NCBI RefSeq assembly: GCF_009827325.1
Contig: NZ_WTYC01000001.1
Span: 620,001-684,000 of the forward strand
Reading direction: 5' to 3'
DNA length: 64,000 bases
Source: Qipengyuania vulgaris
GTDB lineage: Bacteria > Pseudomonadota > Alphaproteobacteria > Sphingomonadales > Sphingomonadaceae
Made by a program: the position numbers and the translations under genes. The notes beneath the pieces are model-generated. The model made no database searches and was not told the origin of the DNA. It saw only the letters and a list, made by a program, of their open reading frames with translations. Below, piece by piece: positions 53,317 through 62,080 of the stretch (the stretch's first letter is position 1; every line of letters begins with the position of its first letter).

Positions 53317-54204
53317 ATGCAGTCGCAAACTTTCCATATCGGGGGAGATGGTGGCATCTCCATAGCAGCCGAAGCGACCGGAAATGCCGATGCTTTACCG
53401 GTCTTGCTCGCGCATGGGGGCGGCCAGACCCGTCACGCATGGAAACGTGTCACAGCCGATCTCGCCAGTGCGGGATTTCGTCCGATCGCAATTGACATGC
53501 GCGGTCACGGGGACAGCGAATGGTCTGCCGAGGGCGCTTACGAAACGCGCGACTTCGCTTCAGATCTCGTTGCGATCGCTTCAAAAATGGACCGCAAGCC
53601 AGCGCTCGTCGGGGCCTCCCTTGGCGGGCTGGCCGGACTGATCGCCGAAGGACACCTTGCGCCGGGCCGCTTCGCGTCGCTCACTCTCGTCGACATCGCG
53701 CCGCGTATGGAGACGGGGGGCGTTATGCGCGTAGTCGGCTTTATGGAGGAGCACGTGGAGACCGGTTTCTCTTCACCGGACGAAGCGGCAGAGGTCATCG
53801 CGCGCTACATGCCACATCGCCGCAAGCGCGGAGCCGGCAAGGGTTTACGGCGCTATCTGCGAGAGAAGGAAGACGGCCGCTACTACTGGCATTGGGATCC
53901 GGCCTTTATCCGCAACATCACACTAGCCAAGCGAAGCGATCCGGCTCATCAGGAACGCCAGTTTGATGCGCTGAACGATGCAGCCAGCAGGCTTTCTCTG
54001 CCATTGCATATTATTCGCGGCGGATCGAGCGATCTGGTTTCCGAAGACGCGGTCGCGCAATTGCTCGAACTTGTTCCACACGCTGAATACACCGACATCG
54101 CAGAGGCAACACATATGGTGGTTGGCGATGCCAACGATGCCTTTTCGGCAGCGATACTCGATTTTCTCAAGCGTAATCACAGTCCGCAGGGAGCCGTTAC
54201 ATGA
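53317..54204 (+). CDS. Alpha/beta hydrolase
   Basis: 295 residues. 'LLAHGGGQTRHAWKR' (HG oxyanion motif), 'IAIDMRGHGDSEW', nucleophile elbow 'ALVGASLGGLAGLI' with serine, 'LHIIRGGSSDLV' with the acid and 'ATHMVVGDAN' with the histidine. GAGG lies upstream of ATG 53317. It overlaps the hotdog thioesterase gene by four bases, so they act together; the pair may clear a CoA ester or ester made elsewhere. Specific substrate unknown. Confidence 0.88.
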   Translation: MQSQTFHIGGDGGISIAAEATGNADALPVLLAHGGGQTRHAWKRVTADLASAGFRPIAIDMRGHGDSEWSAEGAYETRDFASDLVAIASKMDRKPALVGASLGGLAGLIAEGHLAPGRFASLTLVDIAPRMETGGVMRVVGFMEEHVETGFSSPDEAAEVIARYMPHRRKRGAGKGLRRYLREKEDGRYYWHWDPAFIRNITLAKRSDPAHQERQFDALNDAASRLSLPLHIIRGGSSDLVSEDAVAQLLELVPHAEYTDIAEATHMVVGDANDAFSAAILDFLKRNHSPQGAVT

Positions 54205-54614
54205 CCGATAATCCGACAAGGATCGATCCTAAGCGCCTCGAAGAGATCCTGCAGATTGCCCCGTTTCACCGGTGGCTTGGCCTCACTTTACGGTCATGCT
54301 CGAACGAGCAGCTTGAACTGGAGATGCCTTGGCGCGACGAGATCGTGTCAAACCCGGCAATCGGTTCAGCGCATGGCGGCGTGCTCGCCTCTCTGATCGA
54401 TTTAACCGGGCTCTACACCTTATTGTCGCAAGGTACAGGGGCCAAGGCGACCGCCGATCTGAGGGTCGACTACCACCGCCCGGCAACCTCGGGACCACTC
54501 ATAGCATCGGGCAAAATAATCAAGATCGGTAAAAATATCTCGGTCGCTGAAACACGTGTATACGGTCCTACTGGCAACCTTTTGGCTAGCGGCCGCGGTG
54601 CCTACGTATGCTAA
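54201..54614 (+). CDS. PaaI-type hotdog acyl-CoA thioesterase
   Basis: 137 residues with one hotdog domain: 'FHRWLGLTLRSCSNEQLELE', 'NPAIGSAHGGVLASLIDLTG' (the conserved H-G-G followed by Asp), 'TADLRVDYHRPATSG' and 'VAETRVYGPTGNLLASGRG'. Such enzymes release acids, often aromatic, from CoA to avoid trapping CoA. Start ATG overlaps the hydrolase stop (ATGA). It is the last gene before an IS-disrupted stretch. Confidence 0.88.
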   Translation: MTDNPTRIDPKRLEEILQIAPFHRWLGLTLRSCSNEQLELEMPWRDEIVSNPAIGSAHGGVLASLIDLTGLYTLLSQGTGAKATADLRVDYHRPATSGPLIASGKIIKIGKNISVAETRVYGPTGNLLASGRGAYVC

Positions 54615-54736
54615 CAGCGTTATCCTAATGGAACTAACTGCAGGGCGAAAATTAGCAGGTCTGTTCCTCGAAGACCTGCAAAATTGTCCCACGACTTTCA
54701 GAGCGAATTGCGTCGCGATAGCCGCCTTCCAATGAG

Positions 54737-54941
54737 TGACGTGACCCCCTGATCTTCCCCCAGCTGGGATTAGAGCCGAGCCGCGTTGATGCGTATGAGC
54801 GCGGTTGAAGCAATGGGCTGCGCAGCGGAGCCCGTAGGGCGTGGCGAAGGAGGCCATTGCTTATCTAGTTCGGCGGCGAACGCCGCCGGTGTCGCGTAGC
54901 CAAGGGATGAGGGCGCTCTCTCTCGGTTGTAGTCTTCCACC
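54737..54941 (-). mobile_element. Remnant end of another IS3-family element
   Basis: TGACGTGACCCCCTGA at 54737-54752 matches 14 of 16 bases of the terminal repeat of the 34 kb element, so this is the end of a related element. The rest of the element beyond 54941 is missing; a different IS3-family element starts at 54942. Confidence 0.7.
54770..54941 (-). pseudogene. IS3-family transposase, C-terminal fragment
   Basis: About 57 codons: 'EDYNRERAPSSLGYATPAAF' and 'STALIRINAARL' before TAA (54772-54770). This is the C-terminus of an IS3-type OrfB, cut off by the insertion of the next element. Confidence 0.8.
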
Positions 54942-54953
54942 TGACCTGCCCCA

Positions 54954-55886
54954 TCAGGGTGGTCCACCGGTTAAGTTAGAGTTCCGGCGGTTGGGGTCGC
55001 CCTGCTGGGCGGCCTGGAGCGCAGCGTAAGGCAGCATGGCAGGACGAGGCAAGATCGTTTGTGGGGCCGGCGGCTGGTAGCCCAGCGAAGAGTGTGGCCG
55101 GACGGTGTTGTAGTGGATACGCCAGCGCTCGATCAGGATGATTGCCTCCTTCAGAGTGTAGAAGATTTCCCCGTTGAGAAGCTCATCCCTGAGCTTGCCG
55201 TTGAAGGATTCGTTGTAGCCATTCTCCCATGGTGATCCGGGTTCGATGTAGAGAGTCTTCACACCAATCCGCCCGAGCCAGTCGCGCACGGCATGAGAAG
55301 TGAACTCAGCGCCATTATCGCTACGGATGTGATCAGGCGGACCATGGCGTTGGAACAGCTCGGTCAGCACGGCCAGGACATCATCGCTCTTGAGCTTGCG
55401 CTGGACATGGATCGCCAGGCACTGGCGGCTGTACTCGTCGATCACGGTAAGCATGCGGAAGGCCTTGCCGTCATGGGTGCGATCCATGACGAAGTCGTAG
55501 CTCCACACATGGCCACTATATTGCGGACGCAGCCTCACGCATGATCCATCGTTGAACCACAGACGCCCGCGCTTTGGCTGTCTCTGCGGAACCTTGAGCC
55601 CTTCACGGCGCCAGGTCCGCTCGACCCGCTTGGCGTTCACCAACCAACCTTCATTGCGCAGCAGCGCCGTGATCCGGCGATAGCCGTAGCGACCATATTG
55701 CTGGGCCAGCCGGATGATTGCAGCTGTCAGCGGCTTCTCGTCGGCTGGTGGTGCGGGCAGCTTGCGCTGGGTCGAGCGGTGCTGGGCAACGACCCGGCAG
55801 GCACGGCGCTGGCAGATATCCAATGCCTCCTGCCATGGTCGATGGCCAGCCGACGCCGTGAAGGGCTCAGTACTTTCCCTCGACAA
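54954..55886 (-). CDS. IS3-family transposase OrfB
   Basis: 310 residues from ATG 55886. HTH-like lead '[20 protein letters not shown]', then the core with Asp in '[12 protein letters not shown]', Asp in '[12 protein letters not shown]' and Glu in '[17 protein letters not shown]': a full DDE set. C-terminus has '[18 protein letters not shown]'. The catalytic frame is open; only OrfA is damaged. Confidence 0.9.
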   Translation of the reverse strand: MSRESTEPFTASAGHRPWQEALDICQRRACRVVAQHRSTQRKLPAPPADEKPLTAAIIRLAQQYGRYGYRRITALLRNEGWLVNAKRVERTWRREGLKVPQRQPKRGRLWFNDGSCVRLRPQYSGHVWSYDFVMDRTHDGKAFRMLTVIDEYSRQCLAIHVQRKLKSDDVLAVLTELFQRHGPPDHIRSDNGAEFTSHAVRDWLGRIGVKTLYIEPGSPWENGYNESFNGKLRDELLNGEIFYTLKEAIILIERWRIHYNTVRPHSSLGYQPPAPQTILPRPAMLPYAALQAAQQGDPNRRNSNLTGGPP

Positions 55887-56145
55887 CCTCCTTCAGGATC
55901 AGCGCATCGAGCGTAAGATCAGACACCGCCTTCCTGAGCCGCTGGTTCTCCTACTTGAGATCCTTCAATCGCCGAGCCTGGCTGACCTTCAGCCCACCGT
56001 ACTCGCGTCGCCAGCGATAGTAACTCTGCTCCGAAATCCCCAGCGATCGGCTGATCTCCCCGATCTTCTCTCCGTGCGAGAGCCGAACTTCGGCCTCACG
56101 CAGTATCCCGATAATCTGTTCCGGCGTGTATCTCTTCCGTGCCAT
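55867..56145 (-). pseudogene. IS3-family transposase OrfA with internal TAG
   Basis: The frame begins 'MARKRYTPEQIIGILREAE' and reaches 'ARRLKDLK', then meets TAG (55953-55951). It continues cleanly as '[20 protein letters not shown]' to TGA at 55869-55867. A single base change (for example AAG to TAG) explains the stop; the product would be a 64-residue fragment that lacks most of the zipper. Suppression is conceivable but unlikely. Confidence 0.85.
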
Positions 56146-56230
56146 TCATCAGCTCCTTTCAAGCCGTAAATAGCCGAAATCCTAACTCTCAAAACGGACC
56201 ACTTTTCGGGGGGAAGGTCACCTCTGGCCG

Positions 56231-56689
56231 ATGGGAAGGACGCTGACAGGCTGGAAACCGCAGTTGGGCGGTTGGGGCTTGATCGACCTTAGAAACGCGC
56301 AATCGGTCGATCCGTTTTCCCTGGTCTCAGATGAACTCATTGAGGTTGCCGACTGGGAACTACTTGATTTTGCAGTTCAAGTTGTCAAGCAATGGCTCCA
56401 AAGGAAAGGTTTCGAGATCATGTCCACTCACTCAAATCCCAACGTCGATCCGAACATCTGGTTTGTCGGAGACAATGGACCCGAGTGGGTAATCGTACGA
56501 GCAGCGCGATATCCAGAAAAGGTGGCTCAGATCCCGAGCAACGTAGAGGCCATCGATAAGCAATGCGAAGCTCTCAGTCACTTGGGGAATTTCGCATCTT
56601 TTGGCTTTGCGTTGGCGGAAAACGTTGAAACGCCCATCTGGCGGGGACACGCTGCCGATGTCCAATTCGAAGGCATTAAGCCGATCTGA
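56231..56689 (+). CDS. Unrecognised protein, possibly cut by the IS
   Basis: 152 residues beginning 11 bases after the IS. I recognise no family. The stretch 'DPFSLVSDELIEVADWELLDF' and 'NVDPNIWFVGDNGPEWVIVRA' (quoted parts 'DPFSLVSDELIEVADWE' and 'NVDPNIWFVGDNGPEWVIVR') looks like an intact soluble domain of an uncharacterised bacterial protein. Codon use is more AT-rich than in neighbouring genes, and the first 15 residues are of low quality, so the real N-terminus may lie beyond the insertion. Confidence 0.5.
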   Translation: MGRTLTGWKPQLGGWGLIDLRNAQSVDPFSLVSDELIEVADWELLDFAVQVVKQWLQRKGFEIMSTHSNPNVDPNIWFVGDNGPEWVIVRAARYPEKVAQIPSNVEAIDKQCEALSHLGNFASFGFALAENVETPIWRGHAADVQFEGIKPI

Positions 56690-56883
56690 TCCGGAAGCTC
56701 TCATTGCTCCACGCAGGTGTGCGATCTGTTGAAGAATCATGCGGCCATATTCGTGCTCGGCGGTCGCTTTTGGGGTGTAATATCGCCGTCGCTCTGCGCC
56801 AAAACACCAGACGTCCAGACCGGTAACGGCGTGGGCTGTAGACTGGAGTTCGTTCGACCTGAGGCCGGTCGGATTACGACTTT

Positions 56884-57443
56884 TTACCAGTCGTCGAAAC
56901 TTTGAATTTTGCTCAGATTGGAAACCTCATTCAAGTGCGTTTCCAAGTGATGGCGTTCCTCATCCCAAACCACAAACAGATGTTCTGCGCCAGGATTCTC
57001 AATGTTGTTTAATTCGAAATCGTACACATCGAGAAACAATTGCTCGTAGTACTTAGAGAGACGATTCTCCATGCTGGTGAATGTCACGTATAGCTGGGCA
57101 TTCTTCGGCCATTTTTTCTGACGTGGCTATCAACGCGAAGCTCAGCAAACCCTTTCCCGACATACACGCATAACATCGTGTAATTGCCATGGTCGTCGCA
57201 GGCGTCATAGTCTACCCACAGGTGATAGAGGCCTGTCTGACCACGGAGGAATTTAAGATAGAGCTTGTACGTTATGTTCCCAATACGGAGTTCGTCGTCG
57301 ACCGGCAGTTCCGCACAAAATGCGCTCTCGTTCACCAACTCATGGGCAGAAATTGGCTGGCTTAGTTCTAAGAGCGCTATTTGATCGAACGCATCGTACT
57401 CTTGATTTTGACACGGGAAATCTTGTTCGATGCACTTTGTCAT
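56884..57443 (-). pseudogene. Unrecognised gene split by a frameshift
   Basis: Two overlapping frames (57443-57084, 119 codons; 57087-56884, 67 codons) fit one protein. Around the A6 tract at 57115-57120 (minus strand), the first frame turns into 'RKNGRRMPSYT' and a stop. Moving by one base gives 'KKWPKNAQLYVTFTSMENRL', which joins smoothly to the second frame. The full protein would be about 186 residues, acidic, with many aromatic residues ('LYHLWVDYDACDDHGNYTM'). I know no family. Low GC and no relatives nearby suggest horizontal origin. The alternative is two coupled small genes with ATGA overlap. Confidence 0.55.
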
Positions 57444-57652
57444 GATCGGCTCGACCTACTCAATATTGTATGTTCCTTAATAGGCGCCGGTGGCTTCCGA
57501 AAGCAGCTCGGTTCTTGCAGCGACGAGCGCTCCCAATACTCGAGGGTATCGGGCCGACTGCTTCGATCCGGCGACCGCGCAAAGGATGCCTTTGACTGCC
57601 CCTGTCGATGGCACGTCCGCCTCCAACCAGTCAGCTCCAGACCAATAAGCGG

Positions 57653-57868
57653 TCACTTCAGGCGGTCCGAAATCCAGGCCTCCACTTCGTCTTCTGCCCA
57701 TGCGACCGCATATCCACCCAGCTGCACGGGCTTCGGAAACTTGCCCTCGGCCATCCAGCGATAGATTGTCGAACGGCCAAGCCCGACGCGATGCTGAACT
57801 TCGGGCAGGCGAATGAGCCGCGTCACCCGCCGGGTTTCGGTCGCTCCTTTGTCTATCTCTTCACCCAC
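57653..57868 (-). CDS. AlpA-family excisionase-like regulator
   Basis: 71 residues. MerR-like winged helix of the AlpA type: 'RLIRLPEVQHRVGLGRSTIY' then 'RWMAEGKFPKPVQLG' and 'VAWAEDEVEAWI'. AlpA proteins activate integrase or excisionase genes of mobile elements. I chose GTG 57868 because a strong GGGAGG lies just before it and gives an 8-base overlap with the upstream HTH gene; ATG 57898 in frame would overlap by 38 bases without a ribosome site. It lies at the left end of the conjugative region, as in many sphingomonad elements. Confidence 0.82.
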   Translation of the reverse strand: MGEEIDKGATETRRVTRLIRLPEVQHRVGLGRSTIYRWMAEGKFPKPVQLGGYAVAWAEDEVEAWISDRLK

Positions 57869-58352
57869 GATGGCCTCCCTCGGCACCGGCAAAGACATCG
57901 CCAAGCAGCGCATCCTTGCGTTCGAGCTCGTCGATGTGGTCGGAGAGCAAGCGGGCGACGCGGTGCGCGGTCCCCTTGGCCCAGCGCGGCTTCACATCGT
58001 GAACCTGGTTGCCCAAGACACGCTCGAGCGCTGAAGGCAGTTCGCCGGAAAAGTCCTCGAAGAATTGCGCGAGGTCCGATTGCAGCCAGGCAATCGCGTG
58101 ATCGCCGCTGCTGACGAGGAACAGCAGCAGGTGGGCATGAGGAGCGACGCCGCTCGCGGCAAGAATGCGCAAGGCTTCGCCGAGGCTGGCCGAGCGTTCG
58201 CCCGCAAGAACACGGCGCAGGGCATCCTTATGGATCTGCGCGTCGCGAGCGATGTCGCAGCGGGCACGGCCGCTGGCTTCGACGGCGGCCAAAAGCAGCC
58301 GGGCGAGGTCGGCGCGAACCTGTTGTTCGGCAAAGAGCGCCATGTTGGTCAT
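57861..58352 (-). CDS. HTH regulator of the conjugative element
   Basis: 163 residues. An XRE-like helix-turn-helix is at about 30-65: 'RCDIARDAQIHKDALRRVLA' and 'RSASLGEALRILAASGV'. The remaining part is helical with no family I recognise. It is divergent from the tra operon, across 366 bases, and overlaps the AlpA-like gene. A match to the alphaproteobacterial LexA box lies upstream of it. It is the obvious candidate for the element's repressor. Confidence 0.65.
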   Translation of the reverse strand: MTNMALFAEQQVRADLARLLLAAVEASGRARCDIARDAQIHKDALRRVLAGERSASLGEALRILAASGVAPHAHLLLFLVSSGDHAIAWLQSDLAQFFEDFSGELPSALERVLGNQVHDVKPRWAKGTAHRVARLLSDHIDELERKDALLGDVFAGAEGGHRG

Positions 58353-58718
58353 CGACGAATCCTTATCTCCAGAGTGATCGACTCTCCGGCTAACCGCGAA
58401 GGAAGCCTGTAGGAAAACAAAAAGAACATTTAGAGAACATAGAGGAAGGAACGATCAGCTTCCTCCGACGATTCGCGCGAATTTCGGTCGCCTGCGCGCA
58501 TATCGCGGCTCTCTTCGCTCAGATGCCGGCACAGTCAGCGCTGTTGCGCGATCAGCCTGCGCGAATCCCGTGCATCGCACCTCCCGATGTCGCTTTTTGC
58601 TTGGTCGAAAGCCCCAAAATCCAATTCCCGATTTCCTACAGCCCGGCTCCGGGGAGAGGAAAGAACATACAGCGAACGCATCGCTGGCTGATGTTCAATC
58701 CCTCGAAAGGTTCCATCC
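58353..58718. other. Divergent control region of the conjugative element
   Basis: 366 bases between the HTH regulator and traA. No gene. It carries the LexA-box match listed next; the promoters of both operons should be here. Position relative to traA leaves room for a long leader. Confidence 0.4.
58424..58438 (-). promoter_or_regulatory. LexA (SOS) box match
   Basis: On the minus strand the site reads GTTC-TCTAAAT-GTTC, exactly the alphaproteobacterial LexA consensus GTTC-N7-GTTC. It is 72 bases upstream of the HTH regulator start. This suggests that DNA damage affects the element's regulator. Confidence 0.5.
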
Positions 58719-59051
58719 ATGACCACCAAGACTGCCCTTCCGGTCCAGCAGCGCTCGCCCAACGGGGCTCGCGGCCGCGACTACATTCTTCCCGCCTGCG
58801 TGGCGCTGGCCTGCGCCGGTGCCGCCTTTGCCGGCGCCGATACCACCTTCGATCCCGCGTTGACCAAGTTCACCGACTTCCTCGAAGGTTCGGGCGGCAA
58901 GATCATCACTGTGCTCAGCCTTGCGGGCGGCCTGATCGGTCTCGCCTCCGGGCGTTTCTCGCTCGGCCAGGTCGCGGTGCCGGTCGGCGTCGGCATCGGT
59001 GTCGGCACCGGCGTTCCGATCGTCACCTCGGTCGTGACCGCGGTCATCTGA
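58719..59051 (+). CDS. traA: Conjugative pilin precursor, TraA-like
   Basis: 110 residues: a long leader with a hydrophobic helix ('YILPACVALACAGAAFAGAD', likely cleaved after AGA or FAG), then a mature part of about 70 residues with two hydrophobic stretches ('IITVLSLAGGLIGLASG' and 'VGVGIGVGTGVPIVTSVVT'). This is the form of F-type pilins. It is first in an operon in the usual order A-L-E-K-B. The sequence itself is too short and variable to identify alone; the context makes it safe. Confidence 0.82.
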   Translation: MTTKTALPVQQRSPNGARGRDYILPACVALACAGAAFAGADTTFDPALTKFTDFLEGSGGKIITVLSLAGGLIGLASGRFSLGQVAVPVGVGIGVGTGVPIVTSVVTAVI

Positions 59052-59082
59052 TCAGCGGATCCGGTCACGACAGGAGGGCGGC

Positions 59083-59370
59083 ATGGCCGACAGGTACCTC
59101 GTTCCACGGCGGCTCGACGACCCGGAGCTCATCGGCTTCTGGACCATCGACGAGTTTGCAGGGATCCTTATTCCCTTCGCCTGGGGCATTCTCTCGCAGC
59201 ATATCTTCATCGGTATCGGCCTGGCCGCCGGGGCCTGGCTTGCCTTGCGGAAGGCAAAGGCACGCGGCGCCGGTTCGGCACTGGTGCATGCTGCGTACTG
59301 GTACCTACCCGGGAGCTTTCTCGGGTTGAAGGCCACGCCGCCCTCCCACTGCCGCCTGTTGGCGGGCTGA
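59083..59370 (+). CDS. traL: T4SS protein TraL
   Basis: 95 residues with the TraL domain: 'YLVPRRLDDPELIGFWTIDE' then a hydrophobic hairpin 'ILIPFAWGILSQHIFIGIGLA' (part 'PFAWGILSQHIFIGIGL') and the C-terminal 'HAAYWYLPGSFLGLKATPP'. TraL is a small membrane protein of the mating-pair apparatus. It lies between pilin and traE. Confidence 0.9.
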   Translation: MADRYLVPRRLDDPELIGFWTIDEFAGILIPFAWGILSQHIFIGIGLAAGAWLALRKAKARGAGSALVHAAYWYLPGSFLGLKATPPSHCRLLAG

Positions 59371-59382
59371 GGGAGGCGAACC

Positions 59383-59952
59383 ATGCGAGCAGAATTCGCG
59401 CACGAACAGGCGCAGACCTACCTGCGGCAACGCAACCGCTTTGCCGTGCTGGCAGGTGTCCTGGGCCTGACCACGCTGGTCAGCCTCGGCGCCGCGGTCA
59501 CCCGCGACGAGCAGGTTGTGTTGGTGCCGATCACCTCAGAGCGGATCACCGTCTCGAGCGGCGGGATCGACGCGCCCTATCTCGAACTTGTCACCCGCGA
59601 CACGGCACTGATGCTCCTCAACCGGGCGCCCGAAAGCCTCGATTACTGGATGACGAACATCCTGAAGCTCGCCGATCCCGCCGCGCACGGCCGCCTCAAG
59701 GCCGAGCTCGTCCAAATCGTCGAGGAACAGCGCGGCTCGGACATCAGCCAGGCCTTCGTGATCGCGGAAATGCACGTCGACCCCAAGGCCCTGACCTCGA
59801 CCGTCACCGGCACGCTCAAGACCTTTGTCGGCACGCAGGTGATCGCGAGCCAGCGCCGCTCCTTCCGTTTCCGCTGGTCGAAGCGTGGCCTCAGCCTTGC
59901 GCTCGCCGGCTTTGAGCAACTTCCCACCGACAAGGAGGAACCCGGCCAATGA
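59383..59952 (+). CDS. traE: T4SS protein TraE
   Basis: 189 residues: one N-terminal membrane helix ('FAVLAGVLGLTTLVSLGAAV'), then a periplasmic VirB8-like domain with 'LVPITSERITVSSGGIDAPY' and 'FRFRWSKRGLSLALAGFEQL'. TraE is the VirB8 counterpart that scaffolds the channel. Its end overlaps traK (ATGA). Confidence 0.92.
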   Translation: MRAEFAHEQAQTYLRQRNRFAVLAGVLGLTTLVSLGAAVTRDEQVVLVPITSERITVSSGGIDAPYLELVTRDTALMLLNRAPESLDYWMTNILKLADPAAHGRLKAELVQIVEEQRGSDISQAFVIAEMHVDPKALTSTVTGTLKTFVGTQVIASQRRSFRFRWSKRGLSLALAGFEQLPTDKEEPGQ

Positions 59953-60764
59953 GCCTTCTCCCATCTCCCCTCGCTGCTGCGCTTGCCGGAACCGGCCTTG
60001 CCTGTTTCGCGATCGGCGCGACAAGGCGCCCCGATCCCGGGCTCAAGCTGACCGGCCTCGCCGTGCTTGCCTTCGCGCTCGCGCCGGTCCCGGCGTATGC
60101 CGACCAATTCGTCGAAGCGGCCGACAACGCGACCATCGACTGCGAGCTCGCTCGCGGCGAACTCACCCGGATCGCGCTTATCGATGACGGCTTTGCCAAT
60201 GTCTCGAAGATCGCGAGCGGTTTTCCCTACAATGATTTCCAGGTGACGCACGAGCCAGTGCGCGGAGACATCTATATCTCCGTGCCCCCGCAATTTGCCG
60301 CTGCCCGGGTCAGCTTCTTTGCGACCAGCAAGGCGGGCTACGTCTACAAGTTCGCCTGCCGTCTCGGCGGCGAGGAAGCGACCCAGCTCTTCATCACCAA
60401 TCCCGCGCTCGCTAAAGCCGCGGCCACCGAATGGGAGACCGAGACCGGTCCCGAGGACGCCGCGATCCGCCTGATCGAGGCGATGGCGAGCGATGCCGTC
60501 CTGCCCGGATTCACTGCCCGCGCCGAACTGTCGGCTCCGCGCCGTACCGGCGGGATCGAGGTCCAGCTGGTCGCCGAATACCAGGGCGATGAACTTACCG
60601 GACAGCGCTTCCTCGTACGCAACCTCGGCCAGGAAAGCCTTGCGCTTGGCTCCGAGCGCGAAGGTGCCGCAGGCGCGCTCGCTTTTGCCTATGGCCGCGA
60701 TGCACTCGCTCCCGGTGAAGCGACCAGTGCCTTCCTAGTCTTTGCCAAGGGAGGACTCGACTGA
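59949..60764 (+). CDS. traK: T4SS secretin-like protein TraK
   Basis: 271 residues, VirB9-like. The start at 59949 overlaps traE by four bases. A signal-type helix ('LTGLAVLAFALAPVPAYADQ') begins only at about residue 35, so the first 30 residues may be an odd extension, or translation may begin later. The rest shows 'GFPYNDFQVTHEPVRGDIYI' and 'TSKAGYVYKFACRLGGEE'. TraK forms the outer-membrane ring with TraV and TraB. The stop shares one base with the traB start. Confidence 0.88.
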   Translation: MSLLPSPLAAALAGTGLACFAIGATRRPDPGLKLTGLAVLAFALAPVPAYADQFVEAADNATIDCELARGELTRIALIDDGFANVSKIASGFPYNDFQVTHEPVRGDIYISVPPQFAAARVSFFATSKAGYVYKFACRLGGEEATQLFITNPALAKAAATEWETETGPEDAAIRLIEAMASDAVLPGFTARAELSAPRRTGGIEVQLVAEYQGDELTGQRFLVRNLGQESLALGSEREGAAGALAFAYGRDALAPGEATSAFLVFAKGGLD

Positions 60765-62080
60765 TGGCCGAGGCACCACAGAAGGACGCCGGAAAGAGGC
60801 CTCTGCCGGGCTCGCCGGAAGCGCGAGAAAGCGGACGGCGCAACCTCAATTCGCAGATCGCGCAGCGCCAGAAGATGCTGCTCGCCGGGATCGGGGCCAT
60901 CGCGCTCATCGGCGGCGGCATGTTCATTTTCGGCGGCGACGGCGACGAGGCTGGCACCGATGCCAATGGTGCGGCGACAATCGACACCGGCGGCCTCGTC
61001 AATCGTAACCTCTCGCAGCGCGAGTTCGTCGCGAGCTACGGTAACCGGCTCGATGCACAGGGCCGCGCGATCAAGGATCTCCAGCAGGCCCAGCTGCCGC
61101 GCCCCGAGATCGAACAGGAGCTCGAAGCCCTGCGCAGCGAGAACGCGCAGATGCGCTCCGACGGCCAGGCGGCGATCGACGCGATCTCGGCCGAGAATGC
61201 CAATCTGCGATCACAGCTGAGCGAAGCTGCGAAGGCACCTGCCGCCGCGCCGCCACTGCCACCGCCACCTGCCTATGGACCCGGCGTCGGCACCGGCGGA
61301 GCTGTCCAGCCACCGCAAGGAGCGCCGGAAACGCAAGGCGGACAGCTCAGCCTGATGAGCTTCAGCGCGGAGACGGGCAAGGACGGCAAGCCGCGTGCGG
61401 CAGAGACTGCGCCAGCCTTGTTGCTCGAAGCGAGCCGCGATTACCTTCCGCCCAACAGCTACGCACCGGCAACGGTCATCGTGGGTGTCGATGCCTCGAC
61501 CGGCGTTGCCAGCCAGAGCGATCCGCTTCCCGTGGTGCTCCGGATCACCGGTCCGGCCCGCTCGGTGATGCGCGGCAACAAACTGCTCACCACCGATATC
61601 ACCGGCTGCCTCGTCAATGGCGCGGCGCGCGGCGATCTCTCGGCGGAGAAGGTCTACGTCAAGCTGGTGCGCATGACCTGCGCGCAGCCCGGTGGGCGCT
61701 TCGCGGTGAGCGAGGTCAAGGGGTTCATCTCCTTCGCCGGAAAGTCGGGCGTGCGCGGCCGCGTGGTCAGCCGCGAAGGCAGCCTTGTCAGCCAGGCGCT
61801 GCTCGCCGGGATTGTGGGCGGCTTCGGCCGCGGATTTTCCGCCAACGCCAACGGCATTTTTACCGGCCAGGTCGGCGCCAACGGTCAGCGCGAGGCGCTG
61901 TCGCCGACCGACATCCTCGCCGGTGGCTTTGGCCAGGGTGCCGGCGAAGCCGCCGACACCGTCAGCCGATACCTCATCGAACGCGCCGAACAATACCAAC
62001 CCGTCGTCGAGATGCCGACCGGCATCGAGGTCGAGATCGTCTTTCTCGACGGCGTCCACGTCAGGAGCCCCTCCAAATGA
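60764..62080 (+). CDS. traB: T4SS protein TraB (VirB10-like)
   Basis: 438 residues. One membrane helix ('MLLAGIGAIALIGGGMFIFG', about 37-56), a coiled coil (about 85-155), a proline-rich linker ('PAAAPPLPPPPAYGPG') and the VirB10 domain with 'LLEASRDYLPPNSYAPATVI' and 'GVRGRVVSREGSLVSQALLA'. TraB spans both membranes and couples energy to the channel. Confidence 0.93.
   Translation: MAEAPQKDAGKRPLPGSPEARESGRRNLNSQIAQRQKMLLAGIGAIALIGGGMFIFGGDGDEAGTDANGAATIDTGGLVNRNLSQREFVASYGNRLDAQGRAIKDLQQAQLPRPEIEQELEALRSENAQMRSDGQAAIDAISAENANLRSQLSEAAKAPAAAPPLPPPPAYGPGVGTGGAVQPPQGAPETQGGQLSLMSFSAETGKDGKPRAAETAPALLLEASRDYLPPNSYAPATVIVGVDASTGVASQSDPLPVVLRITGPARSVMRGNKLLTTDITGCLVNGAARGDLSAEKVYVKLVRMTCAQPGGRFAVSEVKGFISFAGKSGVRGRVVSREGSLVSQALLAGIVGGFGRGFSANANGIFTGQVGANGQREALSPTDILAGGFGQGAGEAADTVSRYLIERAEQYQPVVEMPTGIEVEIVFLDGVHVRSPSK

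Larger units (their letters stand above)
54942..56220 (-). mobile_element. IS3-family element (1.28 kb) with a nonsense mutation in orfA
   Basis: Imperfect terminal repeats: TGACCTGCCCC... at 54942 and its counterpart TGACCTTCCCCCC... (complement, ending 56220), sharing also GTGGTCC and GTTAG. It encodes OrfB in one frame and a broken OrfA. It has inserted into an older transposase gene on its left. Confidence 0.83.

Noticed and set aside
57477..57701. Minus-strand open frame of 74 codons left of the AlpA-like gene
   Set aside because: It overlaps the AlpA-like gene in another frame, has no ribosome site and no family features.
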